5,394 nucleotides of DNA from Pirellulaceae bacterium (GCA_020846515.1 JADLDX010000910.1:1-5394); one strand, 5' to 3'. Positions 1-5,394 are shown, counted from the stretch's first letter. Program-made: numbers and translations. The notes: a model not told the origin generated them from the sequence alone.

Positions 1-2451
1 GAGCGTGGTTCGCGAAAAGTATTCCGCGACCGAGTCATTCCACACTGGTCAGCCGATGGAAACCGGTTCTGGTATCGTAACGATCTGGACAATAACCAGC
101 GCGAGTTCATTGTTGTCGATGCCGTAGCAGGCTCACGTCAGCCGGCCTTCGACCATGCGTTGGTCGCCCAGACGATTGGCAATGGTGCGACAGCAGAGCG
201 TTTGCCAATCGACGAGTTGGCGTTTGTTGAAAACTCACCGGCTCTGGTATTGATGGGAGCGGGCAAGCGCTGGAAGTGGGACCCTGCGTCCCAAAAACTC
301 ACCCCAGCCGACCAGTTGCCAGCCACCGAACAAGCGGCCACCGACAAAGCAGCCGCCATTGATGATGGTGCGATTCCAGCCCGCACAGGTGCAGAGACGG
401 AACTCACGTTTAACAATCGCATGCAGAGGACCGTTGAGATTTTCTGGCTCAATGGCGATGGCGGCAGACAATCGTATGGCAAGATTGAGCCGGGTGCGCT
501 ACGGCACCAGCATACCTTTGGTGGCCATCGCTGGTTAGTGGTGACCGACCAAGGCGAGACGTTGGGCGAAGTGATCGCCAACGATACGCCCACTGAGATT
601 ACGCTGGACGGACAGAAGCTCCAAGCCGCGCGCAGTCCGCGTAGGCGAAACGGAAATCGCAATAACGGCGATGCCGCCAATACATCGAACAAATCACCCG
701 ATGGCCGTTGGGTGGCGACGATCAAAGAGCACAATGTCGTGGTGCGAGCGACTGACTCCGAGGAGCAGTTAACGCTCAGCCGCGATGGCAGTGAAGGGCT
801 GGCCTACGAGCGTTTATCCTGGTCGCCTGACTCGCGAACCTTGGTCGCCCTCCGCAAAGAAGCCGGTGATCAACTGGAGGTTCACTTAGTCAGATCATCG
901 CCACCTGGTGGAGGCCGCGCGGTGCTAGAGTCTCGCCCCTATGCACTGCCAGGTGACAAGTTCTCCAAATATGAACCCAACCTTTTCCGCTTGGAGACTG
1001 CTGATGCATCGTCCACCCCTACCTCCGTGTCGTGGAAACATATCAAACCGACTGTCGACAGATTCGAACACGAATGGGCGACGCCTCGGATTCGCTGGAA
1101 CAGCGACTCCCAAAGCTTTACCTATGAACAAACCGACCGTGGACATCAACGCTTTCGCGTGATCGAAGTTAACGTCGTTGATGGACAAGTGCGTCATCTG
1201 ATCGATGAAAAATCAGAGACCTTTATCTGGACTGCGCATACTGAAAATAATGATCTTGCCCCGATCCATTGGCTGAAGGAGACTCCTGAACTAATACACG
1301 TGACCGAACAAAGTGGTCATCGTCATCTGGTGCTGGTAGACACACAGTCGGGCCAAGCCAAACATGCGATTACGTCCGGGAGTTGGATCGTACGTGGCAT
1401 CGAGCGCATCGATGAAGAGCAACGTCAAGTCTGGTTTCGAGCTAGCGGTTGCTTCGAGCAGGATCCCTATTTCATTCATTATGGTCGCGTCAATTTCGAT
1501 GGCACAGGACTGGTCTGGTTAACCGAAGGCAACGGCAACCACACGCTGCAATACTCACCCGACCGACGATTCGCCATCGACAGCTATTCGCGCGTCGATG
1601 CTGCACCTACGACTGAGCTGCGTAGGGTCCAAGATGGCCGTCTCGTATGTCTCTTGGAGAAAGCGGACACGCAAGCATTGCAAGAGAGTGGATGGTCAGC
1701 TCCCGAAGTATTTGTGGCCAAGGGACGTGACAGCCAAACAGACATTTGGGGCTGCATCTGCCGACCGAAAAACTTCGAACCCGGCAAACGCTACCCGGTG
1801 ATTGAAGACATTTACGCAGGACCGCACGGCGCCTTTGTGCCTAAATCGTTCAGCCCAAGTCAACGCTACGATGCCCTAACCAGCTTGGGCTTTATCGTTG
1901 TCAAGATCGACGGCATGGGTACAGCCCATCGCTCGAAAGCATTTCATGATGTCTGTTGGCACAATCTCAAGGACGGCGGTTTTAAAGATCGCATCCTGTG
2001 GATGCAAGCCGCTGGAGCCAAGTATCCAGAAATGGACCTGACGCGCGTCGGCATCTATGGCACCTCTGCTGGTGGTCAAAATGCTGCTGCCGCCGTGTTG
2101 TTTCATCCGGAGTTTTACAAGGTCGCCGTAGCCGCCTGTGGCTGTCACGACAACCGCATGGATAAGGCATCTTGGAATGAGCAGTGGATGGGTTATCCCG
2201 TTGGACCACACTACAGCGAATGTTCCAACATAGACAATGCTCATCGCTTAGAAGGCAAGTTGCTGCTGATCGTTGGCGAGATGGACACAAACGTACCACC
2301 AGAGTCGACCATGCGGTTGGCCGACGCGCTCATTCGAGCTGACAAGGATTTCGATTTGCTGGTTGTACCCAATGCAGGCCATGGCAATGGTGGAGCCTAC
2401 GGTGTACGCCGGATGCACAATTTCTTTGTGAAGCATTTGCTGACCAACTAA
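1..2451 (+). CDS. S9-family (DPP IV-like) prolyl peptidase with inserted VHL-type beta domain, 5' truncated
   Basis: The frame is open from the first base to TAA at 2449-2451, giving 816 residues; the true start and any signal peptide lie upstream. Window residues 1-100 and about 232-580 look like beta-propeller blades of the DPP IV N-terminal region, with repeated S-x-D-G/S-x-x-x motifs and an RPYALPGD stretch. Residues about 132-200 are a separate VHL-like domain between low-complexity linkers. From about 581 comes the alpha/beta-hydrolase domain: oxyanion-type Tyr605 in YAGPH, nucleophile Ser689 in GTSAGG, Asp762 in GEMDTN, His794 in NAGHG. The Ser-Asp and Asp-His gaps (73 and 32) resemble human DPP IV (78 and 32), and Asn764 matches its Asn710. 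Differences: GTSAGG replaces GWSYGG, WNEQWMG replaces the YxxRYMG segment, and I see no DW-x-YEEE motif, which anchors the substrate N terminus in DPP IV. It probably cleaves peptides near proline, likely outside the cytoplasm. Dipeptidyl release is therefore uncertain. Family confidence is high; exact specificity is unknown. Confidence 0.93.
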   Translation, partial: ERGSRKVFRDRVIPHWSADGNRFWYRNDLDNNQREFIVVDAVAGSRQPAFDHALVAQTIGNGATAERLPIDELAFVENSPALVLMGAGKRWKWDPASQKLTPADQLPATEQAATDKAAAIDDGAIPARTGAETELTFNNRMQRTVEIFWLNGDGGRQSYGKIEPGALRHQHTFGGHRWLVVTDQGETLGEVIANDTPTEITLDGQKLQAARSPRRRNGNRNNGDAANTSNKSPDGRWVATIKEHNVVVRATDSEEQLTLSRDGSEGLAYERLSWSPDSRTLVALRKEAGDQLEVHLVRSSPPGGGRAVLESRPYALPGDKFSKYEPNLFRLETADASSTPTSVSWKHIKPTVDRFEHEWATPRIRWNSDSQSFTYEQTDRGHQRFRVIEVNVVDGQVRHLIDEKSETFIWTAHTENNDLAPIHWLKETPELIHVTEQSGHRHLVLVDTQSGQAKHAITSGSWIVRGIERIDEEQRQVWFRASGCFEQDPYFIHYGRVNFDGTGLVWLTEGNGNHTLQYSPDRRFAIDSYSRVDAAPTTELRRVQDGRLVCLLEKADTQALQESGWSAPEVFVAKGRDSQTDIWGCICRPKNFEPGKRYPVIEDIYAGPHGAFVPKSFSPSQRYDALTSLGFIVVKIDGMGTAHRSKAFHDVCWHNLKDGGFKDRILWMQAAGAKYPEMDLTRVGIYGTSAGGQNAAAAVLFHPEFYKVAVAACGCHDNRMDKASWNEQWMGYPVGPHYSECSNIDNAHRLEGKLLLIVGEMDTNVPPESTMRLADALIRADKDFDLLVVPNAGHGNGGAYGVRRMHNFFVKHLLTN
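394..600 (+). other. VHL-like beta domain inserted in the S9 peptidase propeller
   Basis: Residues about 132-200 of the truncated peptidase align without gaps over the core of the human VHL beta domain, judged from memory of that sequence. Phe137, Asn139, Arg140 and Arg143 match VHL Phe76, Asn78, Arg79 and Arg82. WLN-x-DG starts at Trp149 (VHL Trp88), then Tyr159 (Tyr98), Pro164-Gly165 (Pro103-Gly104), Arg168 (Arg107), His171 (His110), Thr172 (Ser111), His176 (His115) and Trp178 (Trp117). Trp88, Tyr98, Ser111, His115 and Trp117 form the pocket that binds hydroxyproline of HIF in VHL, so a similar pocket is plausible here. The elongin-binding alpha domain has no counterpart. An Ala/Glu/Asp-rich linker precedes the domain (residues about 101-131) and an Arg/Asn-rich linker follows it (about 203-231), as expected for a domain inserted between propeller blades. 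Hydroxyproline binding is inference. Confidence 0.85.
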
Positions 2452-2746
2452 GCCGTCCACTTGGGTGTGATGCCCGACACACTGGTCGCGGATCTGAGGA
2501 TATCCGAGCCGGTCTGGTCACGAAGTGGTACAAAAATGCTGGTCAATTCGAGGCAGATTTCTACTCCGCATGTGGTCATCCCCGACGAACTGGGGTGCTC
2601 CGCGCCCACGATTACCCGACTTGCGTGATGAGCGTTCGCTGATAATAACGATCAGCGTTCGCGGAGTTCACCTGTGCACTGATTGTGGTAGGCGGACCGC
2701 GATGAGTCACTAAAAAGAACGATGCCTTTCAATCGATTGAGTAAGC
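2452..2746. other. Intergenic region without a convincing gene
   Basis: These 295 bases separate the peptidase from the deaminase. A 62-codon open frame from 2525 has no recognisable domain, no ribosome binding site and an unusual composition, so I do not call it. I see no clear rho-independent terminator after the peptidase. There are only weak hairpins, for example a 5-bp stem at 2465-2469/2478-2482 and another at 2489-2493/2502-2506, neither followed by a T run. CTGGTC occurs three times (2482, 2514, 2539) without regular spacing. The only notable structure is the repeat cluster at 2631-2662. The deaminase promoter should lie in this region. Confidence 0.6.
2631..2662. repeat. Compact direct plus inverted repeat, possible operator around a -10 element
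   Basis: AGCGTTCGC occurs twice in direct orientation, at 2631-2639 and 2654-2662. Overlapping these copies is a perfect 7-bp inverted repeat, CGCTGAT (2637-2643) and ATCAGCG (2651-2657), with an AT-rich 7-nt centre. GATAAT at 2641-2646 matches five of six bases of a bacterial -10 box, but no good -35 box sits 16-18 bp upstream. The structure is directly visible. A role as operator or promoter for the deaminase gene, about 90 bp downstream, is a guess; it could also be a dispersed intergenic repeat. Confidence 0.45.
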
Positions 2747-3334
2747 ATGACCGCCCGGTTCTTTACTGATCAAACGCCTGTCGATGATAACTTGCTGCGC
2801 GTCTTGGCCCATTTGCCGACATCCAGCCTGCCGACGCTCGTAGATCCAGCTTTTTGGTTGCAGCTTGGCGATGCCGATTTTATGCGCATCGCCGTGCATC
2901 TGGCTCAGAAGAGCTATGACGAAGGTGGCTGCCCAATTGGCGGCGTGATCATCGAAAACGCCACCCAGCGCGTGGTCGGCAAAGGCCACAACAGGTTGGT
3001 ACAAGACAACGATCCCTACAACCACGGTGAAACCGCCGCCATGCGCGATGCCGGTTCCATCGACTTCAGCGCTACCACGATGTTCACCACCCTGACCCCG
3101 TGCGCCATTTGCGCGCATCTGCTGATGGAACGCGGGTTCCCACGCGTTGTCATCGGCAACAGCCCTAATCCGACGCACAACGAACAACTCCTGCGCGACC
3201 ACGGCCTGGAAGTCGATCTACTTGTCGATGGCGATGGAGCCTCGCTTTACCGACGCTACCAAAACGAAAAACCAGGTCTGGACTTGATCGACTGGAAAGG
3301 CGTCGCTGCACTCAAAAAACTGGAAAACAGCTAA
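2747..3334 (+). CDS. Cytidine/cytosine deaminase-superfamily protein (nucleoside or base deaminase)
   Basis: This encodes a 195-residue zinc-dependent hydrolytic deaminase, probably cytoplasmic. The signature is complete: His93-Gly-Glu95 (zinc ligand and catalytic proton shuttle) and Pro-Cys119-Ala-Ile-Cys122 (two zinc ligands). A GKGHN motif ends in Asn82, eleven residues before His93, the same gap as Asn51 to His62 in yeast cytosine deaminase. The preceding EGGCPIGGVII also resembles the yeast EGGVPIGG segment, which favours a cytosine-deaminase-like or broader base-deaminase role in pyrimidine salvage. The substrate cannot be settled from motifs. ATG 2747 is the first start after an in-frame stop at 2738 and lacks a clear Shine-Dalgarno. 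About 45 residues precede the conserved core; an internal ATG at 2882 would give a 150-residue protein nearer the size of the yeast enzyme (158). The gene stands apart from the upstream peptidase, and the tetR gene follows after 57 bp with what looks like its own promoter. Confidence 0.88.
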   Translation: MTARFFTDQTPVDDNLLRVLAHLPTSSLPTLVDPAFWLQLGDADFMRIAVHLAQKSYDEGGCPIGGVIIENATQRVVGKGHNRLVQDNDPYNHGETAAMRDAGSIDFSATTMFTTLTPCAICAHLLMERGFPRVVIGNSPNPTHNEQLLRDHGLEVDLLVDGDGASLYRRYQNEKPGLDLIDWKGVAALKKLENS

Positions 3335-3355
3335 GACGGCGCAAATCGATTGCCG

Positions 3356-3384
3356 TTGACAAATCATGACGCAGCGTCAACAAT
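3356..3384 (+). promoter_or_regulatory. Putative sigma-70-type promoter of the tetR gene
   Basis: TTGACA at 3356-3361 is a perfect -35 box. Exactly 17 bp later, AACAAT at 3379-3384 matches four of six -10 positions. The predicted transcription start, about 3390-3392, falls on or next to the ATG at 3392, so the transcript could be leaderless. A palindromic operator candidate fills the spacer. The promoter is inferred from consensus only. Confidence 0.55.
3367..3379. promoter_or_regulatory. Operator candidate O1: perfect 13-bp palindrome
   Basis: TGACGCAGCGTCA has six-base arms that are exact reverse complements around a central A. It lies in the -35/-10 spacer of the putative tetR promoter, where a bound repressor would block RNA polymerase. 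Its near-copy lies ahead of the adaptor gene. More TGAC/GTCA half-sites surround it: GTTGAC at 3355-3360 pairs with GTCAAC at 3376-3381, and TTGAC lies at 3384-3388. This suggests a spread-out or multi-dimer site. Confidence 0.65.
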
Positions 3385-3391
3385 TGACAGC

Positions 3392-4129
3392 ATGGCAACT
3401 TTGACACGAAAACAACGAGAGCTAAAAGACCGCGAAGCGCAGATTTTGAAGCTTGCGCGGCCGATCCTCCTGCGTGAAGGCTATCAAGGGTTAAGCATGG
3501 AGCGTTTGGCGTCGGAAATGGAATACGCCAAAGGCACGCTCTACAACCACTTTCCCAATAAAGAAGACATTGTTCTGGCACTGGCCGTCGAGTCGCTGGA
3601 GTTGCGATTTCAGATGATGGAGTCCGCGTCGACCAGCTCTAGTTGCCCCCGAGTTCGGTTGGTAAACATCGGAGCAGCCAGCGAGCTTTTCGCTAGTGCG
3701 AAAGAGCATTTCGCGATCGAAGCGTGGATTCGAAATTCAACCATCTGGGACAAAGCGTCCCCAGAACGCCAGCAACTGATCCAGCAATGCGAAGGTCGGT
3801 GCATGGGCATTGTGGCCGGATTGGCTCGGGACGCTGTGGCCCGTAGAGATCTCGTATTGCCTCAAGGACTCTCAGCCGAAGAATTGATCTTCGGTTTCTG
3901 GTCCATTACCTATGGTAGTCAAGTTCTATCGGCCTCCAGTCCCTCTCTGGCTGTGCTGGGCATCACCAATCCAGTTTCCACCATACGACATCACTGTTAC
4001 ACATTGCTTAACGGTTTCGCCTGGCAACCCATCATGGATTTCCAAGCACACGAGCAACTGATGAGTGCCGAATCGAACCGTTTACGAGCCCAATTCGCCG
4101 ATTATTTGGCCAATTCGGTTACGCATTGA
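3392..4129 (+). CDS. TetR/AcrR-family transcriptional repressor
   Basis: This encodes a 245-residue regulator, slightly long for the family (usually about 190-230). The N-terminal HTH domain is clear: a helix around residues 15-30, then the helix-turn-helix near 34-53 (LSMERLASEM followed by AKGTLYNHF), and the family-typical FPNKEDI just after. The remaining roughly 170 residues would form the helical ligand-binding and dimerisation domain; they end with a Trp/Phe-containing segment (FGFWSITYG, LLNGFAW) and I cannot predict the ligand. I chose ATG 3392 over the in-frame TTG at 3350. The MATLTRKQ start leads directly into the HTH, and the earlier choice would place a promoter and palindrome inside the gene. 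There is no Shine-Dalgarno before this ATG. The matching palindromes here and before the downstream adaptor gene point to autorepression and control of the pump, as for AcrR or MexZ-type regulators. That regulatory role is inference; the family call is secure. Confidence 0.93.
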   Translation: MATLTRKQRELKDREAQILKLARPILLREGYQGLSMERLASEMEYAKGTLYNHFPNKEDIVLALAVESLELRFQMMESASTSSSCPRVRLVNIGAASELFASAKEHFAIEAWIRNSTIWDKASPERQQLIQQCEGRCMGIVAGLARDAVARRDLVLPQGLSAEELIFGFWSITYGSQVLSASSPSLAVLGITNPVSTIRHHCYTLLNGFAWQPIMDFQAHEQLMSAESNRLRAQFADYLANSVTH

Positions 4130-4229
4130 CGTGCCGTTCGGTAACCACTTCGTTTCAATTCGAAAAATTCCAAACCAGCCGTCGTGACGCTCTGACATGA
4201 GCGACAACGATGACGAAAAGTTACTCACC

Positions 4230-4252
4230 TCCGTTGTTCAACGGATTTTTTT
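4230..4252 (+). terminator. Rho-independent terminator after tetR
   Basis: TCCGTTGTTCAACGGA (4230-4245) folds into a perfect hairpin with 7 bp if the loop is TT, or 6 bp around a GTTC loop. It is followed at once by seven T residues (4246-4252). It lies 100 bp after the tetR stop codon and about 60 bp before the adaptor GTG. It would end the tetR transcript and keep the pump gene dependent on its own promoter. The stem is short, so efficiency may be moderate. Confidence 0.7.
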
Positions 4253-4278
4253 ACACCCAAAATTTGACGCAATGTCAT
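4250..4278 (+). promoter_or_regulatory. Putative promoter of the efflux adaptor gene
   Basis: TTTACA at 4250-4255 matches five of six bases of the -35 consensus. After 17 bp, TGTCAT at 4273-4278 matches four of six -10 positions. Transcription would start near 4285 and give a leader of about 30 nt containing the Shine-Dalgarno at 4303-4309. The -35 box overlaps the T run of the terminator, and the second palindrome overlaps the -10 box. The call rests on consensus matching only; other boxes such as TTGACG at 4264 are possible. Confidence 0.45.
4265..4277. promoter_or_regulatory. Operator candidate O2: near-copy of O1 before the adaptor gene
   Basis: TGACGCAATGTCA is identical to O1 at 11 of 13 positions, differing only at positions 8 and 9. 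The outer arms TGAC/GTCA remain perfectly inverted. It lies 37 bp before the adaptor GTG and overlaps the proposed -10 box. A further TGACGC half-site follows at 4283-4288. A shared site at two promoters flanking a tetR gene is the usual pattern for an autoregulated efflux repressor. Confidence 0.6.
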
Positions 4279-4302
4279 TCTGTGACGCGGTAGACAAAAC
4301 CG

Positions 4303-4309
4303 AAGGAGG
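4303..4309 (+). promoter_or_regulatory. Shine-Dalgarno site supporting the GTG start at 4314
   Basis: AAGGAGG is a full-length Shine-Dalgarno match, ending 4 nt before GTG 4314. It is the only strong ribosome binding site in the window and decides the start of the adaptor gene against two in-frame upstream ATGs (4197 and 4272). The spacing is a little short. Confidence 0.7.
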
Positions 4310-4313
4310 CCCT

Positions 4314-5394
4314 GTGAGAAACTCACGCATAACGCGCCGACTCGCCCTGGGAGGGCTGGGGATTGTCGCGCTGACAGGCGTCGCCGCTACCGCCTGGTGG
4401 GTGGCCACGAATACAGTCAACCAGCCAACGTCCAATGGGTTGCTTGATCATGACTCAACGATGCATCCTGCAACACAACCTGGTGCCAACAAACATGCCG
4501 ACGTTGAACAGGACGTGATTGGCCGAGTACGATCTCGCGACCAACCGATTCCAGTGCGAGTTTATCAGGTTCGCGCTGCCGGACCATCGACCAGCGCCGA
4601 GCTGACCGGCAATGTCCGAGCTCGTTATCAAACAGACATCGCCTTTCGCGTAAGCGGCAAGATTCTCAGTCGGCACGTGGAAGTGGGTGACCAAGTCGCC
4701 GCTGGGCAATTGCTCTTTGAGCTCGATCCTGAAGATTATCACCTACAGCAAAAGACGGCTGAAGCCAATCTGCAAGTGGCCAAGGCATCAGTGCTACGTT
4801 TCGTGGCTGAAGAGAAACGTCTGATGGAGTTGAGACGCACCAATGCCGTGAGCGCGAGCGAATACGAAATCGTACTGTCCGATCGCGACATGGCACTCGG
4901 TAAACAGGAGAGCGCTGCAAAGCAGCTGGAACTGGCCAATAATCAATTGACTTATTGCCACCTGGTGGCTGACCAAGCGGGCATTGTGGTGGCGATCTCG
5001 GCCGAAGCTGGCCAGGTGGTCCCAATGGGCTCAGCCATTTGCTCCATCGCGCAGACCCAGGAGTTGGAAGCGGTCGTGGATATTCCAGAAAACCGCTGGC
5101 CAGAGAAGTCGACCGGGGAGACGACCGCGCGGTTCTGGTCCCTGCCAGGTGTTCCATGCGCTGTTCGACTGCGCGAGATCGCGCCGACGGCTGATCCGAT
5201 CACGCGTACCTATCGCGCCCGCTTCACGTTGCTCAACCCGCCCCCAGCCGTCAAGTTAGGCATGACGGTTTCCGTCTCACTGGAAAACGGCACAGCTGAC
5301 AAGCTGTTCGAAATACCTGCATCGTCCATCATCCAATCCGCGGGTCAGCCAGCCGTGTGGCGCGTAGAAGCAGACGGAAGGATCGTGGCTGTGC
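4314..5394 (+). CDS. RND efflux pump periplasmic adaptor (membrane fusion protein), 3' truncated
   Basis: The frame is open to the window edge, giving 360 residues without the C terminus. It is the periplasmic adaptor that links an inner-membrane RND transporter to an outer-membrane channel, as AcrA and MexA do. The N terminus is basic (MRNSRITRR) and is followed by a hydrophobic stretch to about residue 30, a membrane anchor or uncleaved signal. Residues about 105-138 form the first lipoyl half (FRVSGKI, VEVGDQVAAGQLL, ending in LDPEDY at 137-142). An alpha-helical hairpin spans about 139-212, the second lipoyl half about 213-247 (AGIVVAISAEAGQVVPMGS), and the beta-barrel domain starts near 248, with the family-typical APTADPITRTYRARF at 290-304. 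GTG 4314 is preferred because of its AAGGAGG site and because the signal-like segment starts there. The frame stays open back to ATG 4197 (39 more residues). Regulation by the upstream TetR protein is likely. Pump substrate is unknown. Confidence 0.92.
   Translation, partial: MRNSRITRRLALGGLGIVALTGVAATAWWVATNTVNQPTSNGLLDHDSTMHPATQPGANKHADVEQDVIGRVRSRDQPIPVRVYQVRAAGPSTSAELTGNVRARYQTDIAFRVSGKILSRHVEVGDQVAAGQLLFELDPEDYHLQQKTAEANLQVAKASVLRFVAEEKRLMELRRTNAVSASEYEIVLSDRDMALGKQESAAKQLELANNQLTYCHLVADQAGIVVAISAEAGQVVPMGSAICSIAQTQELEAVVDIPENRWPEKSTGETTARFWSLPGVPCAVRLREIAPTADPITRTYRARFTLLNPPPAVKLGMTVSVSLENGTADKLFEIPASSIIQSAGQPAVWRVEADGRIVAV

Larger units (their letters stand above)
4130..4313. other. 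Intergenic control region between tetR and the efflux adaptor gene
   Basis: These 184 bases hold, in order, a TGACGC half-site at 4185, the hairpin terminator, the proposed promoter with O2, another TGACGC half-site at 4283 and the ribosome binding site. An in-frame extension of the adaptor gene from ATG 4197 crosses all of these. I read it as fortuitous but cannot exclude it. Confidence 0.6.

Noticed and set aside
160..162. TTG as the start of the S9 peptidase gene
   Set aside because: The frame is open from base 1 and the upstream 53 residues (for example SADGNRFWYRND) continue the propeller pattern, so the gene enters from outside the window.
138..734. 198-codon antisense frame opposite the VHL-like region of the peptidase
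   Set aside because: The sense strand carries the VHL and propeller matches; the antisense frame has no recognisable domain.
2465..2506. Weak hairpins after the peptidase stop as a terminator
   Set aside because: Stems are only 5 bp and no T run follows, so termination is unsupported.
2525..2713. 62-codon open frame on the + strand between peptidase and deaminase
   Set aside because: No ribosome binding site, no recognisable domain, Arg/Trp/Pro-rich composition typical of a chance frame, and it covers the repeat cluster.
2729..3202. 157-codon antisense frame opposite the deaminase gene
   Set aside because: The sense strand carries a complete deaminase signature; the antisense product shows no family features.
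3336..3356. ACGGC/GCCGT stem after the deaminase stop as a terminator
   Set aside because: Five-bp stem with an 11-nt loop and no T tract; it also runs into the tetR -35 box.
3350..3391. TTG 3350 as the start of tetR, adding 14 residues
   Set aside because: This stretch contains the -35 box and the palindrome and encodes nothing family-like; ATG 3392 fits the HTH domain start.
4666..5157. 163-codon antisense frame opposite the efflux adaptor gene
   Set aside because: It is opposite a clear adaptor sequence, is Pro/Ser/Arg-rich and shows no motif; a shadow of high-GC coding DNA.
1..5394. CRISPR arrays, tRNA or rRNA genes, insertion sequences or phage genes
   Set aside because: I found no regular spaced repeats, cloverleaf-like segments, transposase motifs or terminal inverted repeats in the window.

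Overview
The window looks like chromosomal DNA from a Gram-negative bacterium of roughly mid-50s % GC (estimated by eye). A planctomycete of the Rhodopirellula/Pirellula type is the best guess. The reasons are a large S9 prolyl-oligopeptidase-family enzyme with an odd inserted domain, mostly weak Shine-Dalgarno sites, and an RND-type efflux adaptor that implies an outer membrane. This assignment is inference; there is no rRNA or other marker gene here. All four genes lie on the + strand, and the first and last are cut by the window edges.

Region 1 (1-2451) is the C-terminal 816 residues of a dipeptidyl-peptidase-IV-like serine peptidase. Its Ser/Asp/His triad is intact and spaced much as in DPP IV. 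Inserted between two stretches of its beta-propeller is a segment (about 394-600) that matches the beta domain of the von Hippel-Lindau protein (VHL). All five residues forming the human VHL hydroxyproline pocket are present at the same spacing, with one Ser-to-Thr change. This is the most striking item in the window: a hydroxyproline-reader-like domain joined to a proline-directed peptidase.

Region 2 (2452-2746) is about 295 bp without a convincing gene. It carries a compact repeat structure (2631-2662) around a possible -10 element. Region 3 (2747-3334) encodes a zinc-dependent deaminase of the cytidine/cytosine deaminase superfamily, with motifs close to fungal cytosine deaminase.

Region 4 (3335-5394) looks like a self-contained regulated efflux locus: a TetR-family repressor (3392-4129), a rho-independent terminator (4230-4252), then the periplasmic adaptor of an RND pump (4314 to beyond the edge). 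A perfect 13-bp palindrome sits in the likely tetR promoter. A near-copy (11 of 13 bases identical) sits in the likely adaptor promoter. The simplest model is that the TetR protein binds both, repressing itself and the pump until a toxic ligand releases it. The pump permease and perhaps an outer-membrane channel would be expected just downstream, outside this window.
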